DNA from: Pseudomonas viridiflava
GTDB lineage: Bacteria > Pseudomonadota > Gammaproteobacteria > Pseudomonadales > Pseudomonadaceae
Reading direction: 5' to 3'
Assembly (NCBI RefSeq): GCF_900585905.1
Contig: NZ_UTVH01000121.1
Span: forward strand, 248,001 to 312,000
DNA: 64,000 bases
Made by a program: the position numbers and the translations under genes. Below are positions 1 through 7,881 of this stretch, piece by piece; positions within the stretch are counted from its first letter, which is position 1, and every line of letters starts with the position of its first letter. The notes below the pieces were generated by a model that saw only the letters and a list, made by a program, of their open reading frames with translations, made no database searches and was not told the origin of the DNA.

Positions 1-422
1 TTGCCCGGCAGCAGCTGCCAGCCGCCAGGCACCGACGGATCGCGTCGGGCGATACCGGCGGCGTTGATGCGGTAATCCTGCTTGAGCGGCGTCTGCAACA
101 GCCATAACAGGCCGAAATCCCTGGCCAGCACGAACTGGCCTTTGCTGATCAGCGGGGCGGGCAGGGCGCGCAGGTGTTTTTCCTGAATGAACTGACCGCG
201 CACCACCGCAGGTTTGGCCAGTTGATTGCTGAGCTGTTGCAGATCAAAGGCCTGGGCCAGGGGGGACAGGCACAGCAGCGCCAGCAGGAAAAATCCCGAA
301 ATGCTTTTCCTGTAGGAGCTCACGAGCAGCGCGAGGCAGCGATGGCGGTGCGTCAGGCAGACCGCTATCGCTGCCTCGCGGTGCTCGTGAGCTCCTACAG
401 GTCTTGGGTTGGCTTTATTCAT
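1..422 (-). CDS. LolA-like outer-membrane lipoprotein carrier of the APE operon (3' end outside window)
   Basis: Partial gene running off the left edge. The frame opens with an ATG that overlaps the thioesterase stop in an ATGA junction (422-419). The first codons (MNKANPRP) are followed by 29 codons that are exactly a palindromic repeat (312-398), then a hydrophobic segment (SISGFFLLALLCLSPLAQA) that looks like a Sec signal peptide, then a mature region starting FDLQQLSNQL with VRGQFIQEKHL, as in LolA-type carriers. Place after a thioesterase in an APE operon supports the LolA-like identity; such proteins probably help move the polyene lipid to the outer membrane (inference). A GTG at 323 inside the repeat is an alternative start that would give a normal short n-region. 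Family call moderately sure; true start uncertain. Confidence 0.75.
   Translation of the reverse strand, partial: MNKANPRPVGAHEHREAAIAVCLTHRHRCLALLVSSYRKSISGFFLLALLCLSPLAQAFDLQQLSNQLAKPAVVRGQFIQEKHLRALPAPLISKGQFVLARDFGLLWLLQTPLKQDYRINAAGIARRDPSVPGGWQLLPG
311..399. repeat. Palindromic intergenic-type repeat, family A, copy 1
   Basis: About 89 bases bounded by TGTAGGAGCTCACGAGC and its inverted complement ending CTCCTACA, with a variable centre. A close relative lies at 4176-4265. Here it sits inside a reading frame, not between genes, adding 29 codons without a stop to the LolA-like gene. Confidence 0.85.
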
Positions 423-844
423 TTCAGCACCCGCGCGACAGCCTCGGTAAAGACCGCTGGCGAGGCCAGTTGCATCTCCCGGTTCGCAATCAGTACCGCC
501 ACCTGGGTGGTGGTGGCGCGAGTCATGCGTTCACCGGTTGCGGCATCGCTGATCAGGTAGTTGATCTTCAAGCGGTTCTCCCATTCCACCAGGCTGGCGC
601 GCACGATCAGGCGTTGCCCGAACACCGCGCCGCGTACGTAGCGCAGCTGGATGTCGATGATCGGCCAGGCATAGCCGGATTCGAGCATCTGCGTGTAGGT
701 GTGGCCGATGTGATCAAGCAGCGCACAGCGGGCGACTTCCAGGTATTTGATGTAGTGCCCGTGCCAGACCACGTTCATGGAATCGACGTCGAAAAACGGC
801 ACCAGCACCTCGGTGTCGAGGTGTAACACGCCCGGGCTACGCAT
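419..844 (-). CDS. Acyl-CoA/ACP thioesterase, hotdog fold (4-hydroxybenzoyl-CoA thioesterase type)
   Basis: 141-residue protein starting MRSPGVLHLDTEVLVPFFD. The N-terminal stretch VPFFDVDSMNVVWHGHYIKYLE is the standard motif of the 4HBT/YbgC hotdog thioesterases, with the catalytic-type Asp in FDVD and the VVWHGHY helix start. In APE clusters such an enzyme probably clips or edits acyl-ACP intermediates (inference). The chosen ATG overlaps the end of the ammonia-lyase gene by 8 bases, in keeping with the coupled layout; the longer upstream frame only translates the 3' end of the lyase gene. Its stop overlaps the LolA-like start. Confidence 0.9.
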   Translation of the reverse strand: MRSPGVLHLDTEVLVPFFDVDSMNVVWHGHYIKYLEVARCALLDHIGHTYTQMLESGYAWPIIDIQLRYVRGAVFGQRLIVRASLVEWENRLKINYLISDAATGERMTRATTTQVAVLIANREMQLASPAVFTEAVARVLK

Positions 845-2381
845 GCAGCCTCCAGTGCCGGTCGGCGATGCGTTGCAGGCACAGGCGCAGTTCGCCTTCC
901 AGCGCACGGTCTTCGATCACCGGCGCGAAGTCTTTTGTCAGTTGCACATGCATGGCGGCAAGCGCAGGCGGCAAGGGGCGCGCATCGGCGGCTCTGCCGC
1001 GCAGCCAGACACCCTGGTTGGCGGCGATCAAGGTGGCAGCGGCAACCTGCTCGGTCAGCTCCAGCACCCGGATGGCGTCGCGGGCCGCGATGGTGCCCAT
1101 GCTGACCTTGTCCTGATTGTGGCATTCGGTGGAACGTGAAAACACGCTGGCCGGCATGGTGTTCTTCAGCGCTTCGGCGGTCCAGGCACTGGTGCCGATC
1201 TGCACCGCCTTGAAGCCATGATTGAGCATGGCGCGATCCGCTGGCGCACCGGACAGGTTGCCTGGCAGGCCATGGTTATAGCGCTCATCCACCAGCAGCG
1301 CGAGTTGCCGATCCAGCAGATCGGCGACATTGGCCACCAGGTTCTTCAGGCTGTCCATGGCGAACGCAATGTGCCCGCCGTAGAAATGCCCGCCGTGCAG
1401 CACGCGCTCGGCTTCGGCGTCGATGATCGGGTTGTCGTTGGCGCTGTTGAGCTCGATTTCAATGAATGAACGCAGCCAGTTCAGGCTGTCCGCCAGCACG
1501 CCCAGCACATGCGGCGCGCAACGCAGCGAGTAACGGTCCTGCAGACGATGCAGCGGCGCGGCAGGAGCATCAATGGCCAGATCCTGGCGCAGCCACGCCG
1601 CCACCTGCATCTGCCCGGGATGCGGTTTGGCCTTGAACAGGCGCTCGTCGAAATGCTCGGGGTTACCCTGCAACGCAATCACGTTCATTGCCGTGATGCG
1701 CGTGGCCAACTGCAGCAGGTAGTCGGCGCGGGCGAAAGCCAGGCACGCGAGGCCGGTCATGACCGCCGTGCCGTTCATCAGCGCCAGCGCTTCCTTGGGG
1801 CGCAGCACCAGTGGCTGCCAGCCCAGCTGGCGATGCACGTCCAGCGCCGGGCGGCGCTCGCCGCGAAACATCACTTCGCGCTCGCCGGAGAGGGTCGCCG
1901 CCACATAAGACAGCGGCGTCAGGTCACCGCTGGCGCCGACCGAGCCTTCTTCCGGGATCAGTGGCAGCACGTCCTGATCGAGAAACGCCTGCAGCCGCTC
2001 AAGCAGTTCCACTCGCACCCCGGACACGCCGTGACACAACGATTGCAGCCGCGCCGCCAGCACCGCTCGTGTGGCCTGCGCGTCCAGCAGTTTGCCCAGG
2101 CCACACCCATGGAAGGTGTAAAGGTGACGCGGCAGTGCTTCAACGTGCTGCAGCGGCACCGCCACGACACAGGAATCGCCGTAGCCGGTGGTCACGCCAT
2201 AGATCACGCCCTCCTTGTCCAGCAGGGAGTCCAGAAACTGCGCGCCTCTGGCGATGCGCTGGCGATAGTCGGGATCGTCTTGCAGGGTCGTCCTGGCCTG
2301 GCGGTTGGCCACGGCCAGCACGTCCTCGATCAGCAGCGCGCGTTCGCCGAAAGTGACCGGCTCAAGGATTTGATCTGTCAT
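837..2381 (-). CDS. Aromatic amino acid ammonia-lyase (HAL/PAL/TAL family) of the APE operon
   Basis: 514 residues, normal for the family. The Ala-Ser-Gly triplet that forms the MIO electrophile is at about residues 150-152 (GSVGASGDLTPLSYVAATL), and the catalytic Tyr lies in YGVTTGYG near residue 61. The family removes ammonia from His, Phe or Tyr; in pigment clusters such lyases are thought to feed an aryl starter such as coumarate (family knowledge, substrate here inferred). The substrate-selectivity pair aligns as Phe90-His91 (LYTFHGCG), neither the Ser-His typical of HAL nor the His-Leu of bacterial TAL. The start MTDQILEP overlaps the upstream acyltransferase gene by 20 bases. Annotation pipelines may call it hutH, but it is not in a hut operon. 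Confidence 0.9.
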   Translation of the reverse strand: MTDQILEPVTFGERALLIEDVLAVANRQARTTLQDDPDYRQRIARGAQFLDSLLDKEGVIYGVTTGYGDSCVVAVPLQHVEALPRHLYTFHGCGLGKLLDAQATRAVLAARLQSLCHGVSGVRVELLERLQAFLDQDVLPLIPEEGSVGASGDLTPLSYVAATLSGEREVMFRGERRPALDVHRQLGWQPLVLRPKEALALMNGTAVMTGLACLAFARADYLLQLATRITAMNVIALQGNPEHFDERLFKAKPHPGQMQVAAWLRQDLAIDAPAAPLHRLQDRYSLRCAPHVLGVLADSLNWLRSFIEIELNSANDNPIIDAEAERVLHGGHFYGGHIAFAMDSLKNLVANVADLLDRQLALLVDERYNHGLPGNLSGAPADRAMLNHGFKAVQIGTSAWTAEALKNTMPASVFSRSTECHNQDKVSMGTIAARDAIRVLELTEQVAAATLIAANQGVWLRGRAADARPLPPALAAMHVQLTKDFAPVIEDRALEGELRLCLQRIADRHWRLHA

Positions 2382-3306
2382 CGGACTTCCAGAAAGGGTA
2401 GAAATTGAACCACTGTTGCGGCGCCTGCAGGCAATAGTGGCCGAGGCGATCGGCGTAACGCTGGGCGTAGCTGGCAATGACTTGCTGACGGTCGCTGCGG
2501 CGCCATTCGATGGCGTCGGCGAACGGTTCCAGCGTCACCTGATAGCCGCCCGGTTTTTTCAGGCAGAACAGCAGGTTGATCGGACATTTGAGCAGGCCTG
2601 CCAGCAACCATGGGCCTTGCGGCAATGCCGCCGGGGCGCCCAGGAAATCAACCCGCGCGTTGCGCCCGCCGTGCAACGCCACACGGTCGCCGGCAATCGC
2701 CAGCCATTCGCCCTCATCGAGGCGCTGGCTCAGTTGCAGCATGACGGCAGGGTCCAGCTCGCTGACCTGAATCAGCCGCAGATTGGTGGCCCCCGCTTCC
2801 CCCAGCAAACGATTGAAACGCTCGGCGTGCTTGGTGTGCACCAGCACGTTCATGGTGACTTTCTCGCCCAGTTCGGCCAGCGCCCGACACACCTCAAGGT
2901 TGCCCAGGTGGGCGCCGACCAGCATTTGCCCGCGCTCGCCGCGAAGCTGGTTACGCAGCAGCGCCGGGTCGACAATTTCAATCTGTTCCAGGCTCAGCTT
3001 GCCGTTCCACACGTCGAGCTTGTCCAGCAGCGAATCGGCGAAGGCCATGAATTGGCCGAACACGCGCCGATGTGTGGGCATCAGTTCAGGGCGCGCGCTC
3101 CAGTGCGCAAGCCGCCGCTGATATTCCCACGCGCTCTTGCGGGCCTGACGGCCGAACAGGAAAAAGTACAGCACGATGCCATGCAGCACCGGGCTCAGTA
3201 GACGTCGGCCCAGATGGCGGACGCCCCAGGCGGTGAGTTTCATCAGCAGAAAACTGCCGCGCTCCTGATGCGCCGCCCAGTGTTTTTTCTGTGCGTCTTC
3301 GCTCAT
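2362..3306 (-). CDS. LpxL-like lysophospholipid/lipid A-type acyltransferase
   Basis: 314 residues. Contains the acyltransferase motif in GAHLGNLEVCRAL (His with acidic residue five positions on, the HX4D/E signature) and a hydrophobic N-terminal segment (GIVLYFFLFGRQARKSAWEY) that should anchor it in the inner membrane. In APE clusters an LpxL-type protein is thought to add an acyl chain to the pigment's lipid anchor (inference). The start MSEDAQ was chosen because its ATG overlaps the glycosyltransferase stop by ATGA at 3306-3303; a GTG-type start 9 bases upstream is possible. Confidence 0.88.
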   Translation of the reverse strand: MSEDAQKKHWAAHQERGSFLLMKLTAWGVRHLGRRLLSPVLHGIVLYFFLFGRQARKSAWEYQRRLAHWSARPELMPTHRRVFGQFMAFADSLLDKLDVWNGKLSLEQIEIVDPALLRNQLRGERGQMLVGAHLGNLEVCRALAELGEKVTMNVLVHTKHAERFNRLLGEAGATNLRLIQVSELDPAVMLQLSQRLDEGEWLAIAGDRVALHGGRNARVDFLGAPAALPQGPWLLAGLLKCPINLLFCLKKPGGYQVTLEPFADAIEWRRSDRQQVIASYAQRYADRLGHYCLQAPQQWFNFYPFWKSDDRSNP

Positions 3307-4037
3307 GGCAACCACCGTCGCCAGAGGATCAGCGGCAAGCGCCCGAGCATGCCGAAGAACAGTCTGGTGTGCATTCGGGTGATCAGCGCGTTGTCGTGAA
3401 ACAGGCGGAAATGTGACAGGCCGTCCTGGGGGTAATCCACCTTGACCGGCAGCCAGTGCATGGGCTGGTTACGCCAGGACAGGCGCACCAGGATTTCCGA
3501 ATCGAAGTCCATGCGTCTGCCCAGCTCTACGCTGTCGATCAGGTGCAGCACAGGCGCCAGCGGGTAGACGCGAAAGCCGCACATGGAATCCTTGATCTGC
3601 AGCGACAGGCTGTTGACCCAGACCCAGAAATGGGTGAGATAGCGAGCGTACAAGCGGCCTTTGGGCACGCTGGCGTCGAAGTGTGGATAGCCGCATATCA
3701 GCGCATCCGGCTGCTGCCGTGATGCCTCGAGAAACAGCGCCAGGTCTGTGAGGTCATGCTGGCCGTCGGCGTCCACTTGCAGTGCATGGGTGAAGCCAAG
3801 GCGCCGGGCCTCGCGAAAACCGCTCATGACGGCGCCACCCTTGCCCTGATTGGTCGTCAGGGTCACCAGAAACACCGCATCATGCTCTGTCAGCTGGCGC
3901 AATACGGCGGCGCACGCGGCGCTGCTGGCGTCATCCACCAGCACGCAGGGCAGCCCGGCGGCGAGCACCGCCGCAACCACCGCAGGCACGGCTCGTTCGT
4001 GATCGAACACGGGAATGATCGCGCAGGGGTTATGCAT
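3303..4037 (-). CDS. Family 2 glycosyltransferase (DPM1/WcaA type)
   Basis: 244 residues. N-terminal IIPVFDHERAVPAVVAAVL and LVDDASSAAC give the GT2 nucleotide-binding fold; HALQVDADGQHDLTDL holds the metal-binding DxD-type motif. It likely transfers a sugar, or acts with the neighbouring acyltransferase, to build the head that anchors the aryl polyene (inference from APE clusters). It is the only gene of the operon separated from its upstream neighbour by a long gap (about 305 bases), which is filled with repeats. Confidence 0.9.
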   Translation of the reverse strand: MHNPCAIIPVFDHERAVPAVVAAVLAAGLPCVLVDDASSAACAAVLRQLTEHDAVFLVTLTTNQGKGGAVMSGFREARRLGFTHALQVDADGQHDLTDLALFLEASRQQPDALICGYPHFDASVPKGRLYARYLTHFWVWVNSLSLQIKDSMCGFRVYPLAPVLHLIDSVELGRRMDFDSEILVRLSWRNQPMHWLPVKVDYPQDGLSHFRLFHDNALITRMHTRLFFGMLGRLPLILWRRWLP

Positions 4038-4342
4038 GACTGAGCCTTGGTGTGGGGGAAGGCAGGGGTGGCGAACAGCTCCTGTTTGCGGCGCGGCTGT
4101 TGCGACGCAAGCGCTTTGTCATAGGCAATTCCCCGTTCTGCAGACGCCGCGCTTTTGCGCAGCAGACACGGAGCCCGTAGGAGCACACGAGCATCGCGAG
4201 GCCGCGATAGCGGTGTAGTGCACAGACCGCTATCGCGGCCTCGCGGTGCTCGTGCGCTCCCGCAGAAAAGTATTTCAAATCAGAAAGTTGTGTTTTTTTA
4301 ACTGAAAGCGCGCTTGCCCGCGATGGGGCCTGGCTTTTCAAC
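4038..4342. other. Repeat-filled gap inside the APE operon
   Basis: 305 bases between the ligase stop and the glycosyltransferase start. It holds the family A palindrome (4176-4265) and a half copy of another repeat motif, GCGCGCTTGCCCGCGATGG, at about 4308-4326. A 106-codon open frame spans it on the minus strand (4350-4030) and overlaps both neighbours by 8 bases, but resembles no known protein. Confidence 0.7.
4176..4265. repeat. Palindromic repeat, family A, copy 2
   Basis: Inverted repeat whose arms read CGTAGGAGCACACGAGCATC and, at the other end, GGTGCTCGTGCGCTCCCGCAG. It shares the core CGCGAGGCxGCGATAGCGGT with copy 1 at 311-399. Unlike copy 1, it lies between two genes. Confidence 0.85.
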
Positions 4343-6037
4343 TCAGGCATCGGCCACCTCCAGCACGATGCGGCCGCTGGAGCAGGCGGCGGTGTCGCGG
4401 GTGAAGGCGAAATACAGTTTGCCGCGTTCGGCGTCGAAACGCAGGGTCAGTTCAAGCAGGTCGCCTGGGCGTACCAGTTGCTGGAACTTGATCACTTCCA
4501 TGCCGGCAAACCTGCCGGTAAAGCCCAGCAGGCGTTGCCCGAGGGACATCGCCCAGTCGATCTGGACCACGCCGGGCAGCACTGGCGCTGTGGGGAAGTG
4601 ACCACTGAAACAGGCGAGGTCAGGCGGCACGCGCAGTTGCAGGCGCCATTGGCCCTGATCAAACGCTTCGGTGATGACCTCGGGCGCTGCGCCACGCGGG
4701 GCAGCCAGCAACGCGTTGATCTGCACTTGCGGCAGCTTGCCCTGGGCGTTGACCGGCAACTGGCTGAGCAGGCGCCAGCGGCGGGGCAGGGCGATGGCTT
4801 CGCAGTGGGCGCTCAGGTGCTGGCGCAAGGTTTGCGTCAGCGTGCGACGGCCAATGTCACGCAGTGCGTTCAGCCCGCTGGCGCTCAGTACCGTCAGCGC
4901 CCCCAGTGAGGCGCGGTTGCCCTGCACCACGCCAAAGCGCGCTTCACCGACCCAGTCGTGCAGGCCGAGGGCCTGCTCCAGCGCAGCCAGCGAAATACGT
5001 TTCTCTTCCAGCTTGACGATCCGGTCGAGCCTGCCGAGCAACTGGAAGCGGCCGTCTGCGCTCATGCGCACGGCATCCGCCGTCTGCTCGACATGACCAG
5101 GGGGCATGTAGCTGGAGCGGATACGCAAAGCGCCATCGGCATCCTGACTCAGCTCGACAGCGTCGAATGCCTGCCACAGCGCATCGCCCTGACGCCAGGC
5201 AATACCGCCGGTTTCCGAGCTGCCGAAGATCTCCGTCGGCCACTGGCCCAGGCGCTGGTGCAGGCTGACGGCGGCGGACTCGGGCAGCGCGCCCCCGGAG
5301 GAAAAAACGCGTCGCACGGCGCGCATCTGCGGCCAGTCAAGATTGTCACCCATGCGCTTGAGCAGGGCCGGGCTCGCCACCCAGGCAAACACCGGATGCT
5401 CGCGGCTGGCACGTTGCAGCTCTTCGGCAAAGGGCAATTGCCTGCGCACGAAGCAGCGCCCGGCACTCAGGGGCCACAGTACGCGAAACAGCAAGCCGTA
5501 AATATGCTGGGTCGCCACGCTGCCGATGATGCAGGCGGTGCCCAGTCCGGCTCCCCACAGTTGCTCCAGCCCCAGGACCTCGTTGGCCAGCTGGCGCAGG
5601 CTCTTCTCGATCAGTTTCGGCTCGCCGCTGGAGCCTGAGGTGCACAGGCTCAGCCGACAGCTGTCCAGATCAAGCAAGGCGGGCAGCAGCGGTTCGCCGT
5701 GCAGTTGATCGAGCTGGCAATCGCCCGGCAGGTCGGTCAGCCAGGCATCGACATGGTGCACCCAGCGTGCGCGTGTCTGCGCCTGCAGGTCCGCAGGCAG
5801 CAGCACGCTGATGCCCGCGCGCCATGCGGCGAACAGGGCGATTGCCAGCTCGCCGGCATCTTCCAGGTGCACTGCCAGCCGCTTGATGCCACGCGCTTGC
5901 AAGCCTGCCGCCGTGCTGAGCACCTGCGCGCAGAACGCTGCATGGTCCAGCGCCGGGCCGTGCGTCACGCAGCGGTCTGGCTGCGGGGTCAGCAGCAGGT
6001 GTGAAGGGTCAATCCAGTCAGCAGCCATCCGGTTCAT
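4343..6037 (-). CDS. AMP-ligase fused to a 3-hydroxyacyl-ACP dehydratase (APE starter activation)
   Basis: 564 residues in two parts. Residues 1 to about 440 are an adenylate-forming acyl/aryl ligase (LCTSGSSGEPKLIEKS is the P-loop A3 motif; IFGSSETGGIAWRQ the A5 motif; LLGRLDRIVKLEEKRI the A8 hinge). The last ~110 residues are a FabZ/FabA-type hotdog domain with CFSGHFPTAPVLPGVVQIDW. The first half probably loads the aryl acid starter onto an ACP; the second dehydrates chain intermediates. In E. coli-type APE clusters these are separate proteins (family knowledge). The start MNRMAADW overlaps the upstream stop by ATGA; longer in-frame starts overlap more of the membrane-protein gene. Confidence 0.9.
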   Translation of the reverse strand: MNRMAADWIDPSHLLLTPQPDRCVTHGPALDHAAFCAQVLSTAAGLQARGIKRLAVHLEDAGELAIALFAAWRAGISVLLPADLQAQTRARWVHHVDAWLTDLPGDCQLDQLHGEPLLPALLDLDSCRLSLCTSGSSGEPKLIEKSLRQLANEVLGLEQLWGAGLGTACIIGSVATQHIYGLLFRVLWPLSAGRCFVRRQLPFAEELQRASREHPVFAWVASPALLKRMGDNLDWPQMRAVRRVFSSGGALPESAAVSLHQRLGQWPTEIFGSSETGGIAWRQGDALWQAFDAVELSQDADGALRIRSSYMPPGHVEQTADAVRMSADGRFQLLGRLDRIVKLEEKRISLAALEQALGLHDWVGEARFGVVQGNRASLGALTVLSASGLNALRDIGRRTLTQTLRQHLSAHCEAIALPRRWRLLSQLPVNAQGKLPQVQINALLAAPRGAAPEVITEAFDQGQWRLQLRVPPDLACFSGHFPTAPVLPGVVQIDWAMSLGQRLLGFTGRFAGMEVIKFQQLVRPGDLLELTLRFDAERGKLYFAFTRDTAACSSGRIVLEVADA

Positions 6038-6594
6038 GTATTCCATTTCATGCCGCGCCCTCTGACCTGGCAGCGGATCAGCCATTCGCCTGCGAACAGC
6101 AGGCCCATCAAAACGTACGAAATCAACCCGGTGTACAGCGTCCACCAGGACAGCGGTGCCCACAGTGTCAGGCCAGCAGCGATCAGCCCGTTGGCGAGGA
6201 AAAACCAGCACCAGACCTGTGTCACACGTCGGGTGTAGCGCACGGCCACCCCCGGCAGCACCGGTTCACTGAGCCGGGCCAGGCGCTCGACTATCGGCGG
6301 CCCCTTGATCAGGCTGCTGCCGAACAGCCCGAGCATCGACACGCTGATCAACACCGGGTACCAGCGCAGCAGGAGCACGCTGTCGAACACGCCCAGCAAC
6401 AGGCAGAAAACCAGGGCGATGATGGCCGGGAATAAAGTGCCAGCCCGCTTCTGCGCAGTCGCGATCCGGGCCAGCCACAACCCGCCGAGCAGTAACGCAA
6501 ACTGCCAGGGCGCGAAATGGGCATGGCCGTAATACACCGCAAACGGATACAGCACGCCTGCCAGCACCAGACACAGGCCTGTCAGCTGCTTCAT
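6034..6594 (-). CDS. Integral membrane protein of the APE operon (COG4648-like)
   Basis: 186 residues with about five or six hydrophobic helices (LTGLCLVLAGVLYPFAVYY, FALLLGGLWLAR, LFPAIIALVFCLLLGVF, VWCWFFLANGLIAAGLTLWA, TGLISYVLMGLLFAGEWLI). Small membrane proteins of this type sit beside ACPs in APE and related pigment loci; their biochemical role is not known. The ATG overlaps the upstream ACP stop by four bases, and its own stop overlaps the ligase start. Confidence 0.85.
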   Translation of the reverse strand: MKQLTGLCLVLAGVLYPFAVYYGHAHFAPWQFALLLGGLWLARIATAQKRAGTLFPAIIALVFCLLLGVFDSVLLLRWYPVLISVSMLGLFGSSLIKGPPIVERLARLSEPVLPGVAVRYTRRVTQVWCWFFLANGLIAAGLTLWAPLSWWTLYTGLISYVLMGLLFAGEWLIRCQVRGRGMKWNT

Positions 6595-6845
6595 GCGGCA
6601 GCGTGGACCAGACGGTAGACCGCCTCGACGACATCGTTGACGGTGCGCACGGCCTTGAACTCCTCGGCGGCGATTTTCTTGCCGGTCTTGCGTTTGATGT
6701 GGTCGATCAGGTCGACGGCATCGATGCTGTCAATCTCCAGATCCTGATACAGATTGGCGTGCAGAGTGACTCGCTCGGGTTCAAGTTCGAACAGCTCAAC
6801 CAGCGCATGGCGCAAGGTATCGAAGATGTCGTCACGGGTTTGCAT
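6591..6845 (-). CDS. Acyl carrier protein, APE ACP 2
   Basis: 84 residues. The phosphopantetheine attachment site is Ser40 in DLEIDSIDAVDLIDHI. ANLYQDLEID and the acidic helix II that follows are typical of type II ACPs. It would carry the growing polyene chain between ketosynthase, ketoreductase and dehydratase (inference from cluster type). Nine bases separate it from the upstream ACP, and its stop overlaps the membrane-protein start. Confidence 0.93.
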   Translation of the reverse strand: MQTRDDIFDTLRHALVELFELEPERVTLHANLYQDLEIDSIDAVDLIDHIKRKTGKKIAAEEFKAVRTVNDVVEAVYRLVHAAA

Positions 6846-6854
6846 GTCAAATCC

Positions 6855-7115
6855 TCAAGCCGCTTGGCGCGTGCTGACGTAGGCCGCAAGGCTGTCGACG
6901 CAGGTGAAATGTTCGCGAGTGTCCTTGGCGTCCGCATCAATCCTGATGCCGTAGCGTTTCTGGATCGCAAGACCCAGTTCCAGCGCATCCACCGAGTCCA
7001 GGCCCAGGCCTTCGCCGAACAGTATCTGGTCGTCGCCGATGTCGTGCGTACTGATGTCTTCCAGGCCCAGGGCGTCGATGATCAGCTGTTTGATGTCGTT
7101 ATGTAGATCGCTCAT
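6855..7115 (-). CDS. Acyl carrier protein, APE ACP 1
   Basis: 86 residues starting MSDLHNDIKQLIID. The modified serine is Ser41 in GEGLGLDSVDALELGLAIQ. It differs clearly from the second ACP, as in other APE clusters where two ACPs have separate tasks (family knowledge). The start overlaps the end of the upstream acyltransferase by 17 bases; longer starts would translate more of the acyltransferase gene. Confidence 0.93.
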   Translation of the reverse strand: MSDLHNDIKQLIIDALGLEDISTHDIGDDQILFGEGLGLDSVDALELGLAIQKRYGIRIDADAKDTREHFTCVDSLAAYVSTRQAA

Positions 7116-7881
7116 CCAGGCCGAGCTCCGTGATGAAATAGTGATGCAGATGATCGTTGAGCTTGCGCGACGCCACGGGCGCCGGGCCGAGCGCAGCAAA
7201 GGCGTGTGGTTCTATATCGGCTCCGACGCGCAAACTGAAGTGCACCCGGCGAAACGGGATGCGATACCAGGGTTCGGCCTTGGTCAGTGTCGTCGGGTTG
7301 ACCTGAATGACGACCGGCGTGATCAGCGAGGCACCGCGCAATGCAATCGCCGCCGCGCCGCGATGAAACTGCGGCGCCTGGCCGGGCTGCGTCCGCGTGC
7401 CTTCGGGAAACACGATCAGGGTCTGCCCGGCGCGCAGGCAGTCGGCCGCGTCGTCGAGCATATCCGCGCTGCCGTCGTTACTGATGTAGCCGGTGGAGCG
7501 CACCGGGCCGCAGGTGAACGGGTTTTGCCACAGGCTGTGCTTGACCACGCAGTTGGCGTCGCGCACCAGACCGATCAGAAACACCACATCGATCAGCGAA
7601 GGGTGGTTGGCAATGATCATCTGCCCCGGGCGACCCAGGCGTTCGGCGCCCTGCACCTGGTACGTGAGCACGCCGCAGCGTGCCATGCACTGGATGAAGA
7701 GCCAGAACAGTCGGCTGATGGTGCGTCGGGCCTGGGCACGTTTGCTGGCGACAGCGCCGGGCAGTACACGGAGCAACGGGAAGAACACCAGACGCAGACA
7801 CAGGCCGCCCAGCCCGAACAGGGCAAAACACAGCGCGGTGGCCAGCAGGCGCCAGTAGTAGGCGTCCTGACGTTTATTCAC
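7099..7881 (-). CDS. PlsC-type lysophospholipid acyltransferase of the APE operon
   Basis: About 260 residues. Contains the two hallmark PlsC motifs: IIANHPSLIDVVFLIG (HX4D) and LIVFPEGTRTQPG (EGTR), after an N-terminal membrane helix (LLATALCFALFGLGGLCLRLVFF). It likely acylates a glycerol or sugar component of the pigment lipid (inference). I chose a GTG start that overlaps the ketosynthase-like stop in a GTGA junction, matching the rest of the operon; ATGs at 7902 and 7917 are alternatives. Confidence 0.85.
   Translation of the reverse strand: MNKRQDAYYWRLLATALCFALFGLGGLCLRLVFFPLLRVLPGAVASKRAQARRTISRLFWLFIQCMARCGVLTYQVQGAERLGRPGQMIIANHPSLIDVVFLIGLVRDANCVVKHSLWQNPFTCGPVRSTGYISNDGSADMLDDAADCLRAGQTLIVFPEGTRTQPGQAPQFHRGAAAIALRGASLITPVVIQVNPTTLTKAEPWYRIPFRRVHFSLRVGADIEPHAFAALGPAPVASRKLNDHLHHYFITELGLDERST

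Noticed and set aside
1509..2408. Long open frame on the plus strand over the ammonia-lyase gene
   Set aside because: It is the antisense shadow of a well-supported high-GC gene.
837..2477. Longer ammonia-lyase start upstream of 2381
   Set aside because: The extra N-terminal codons translate the end of the acyltransferase gene and show no family similarity.
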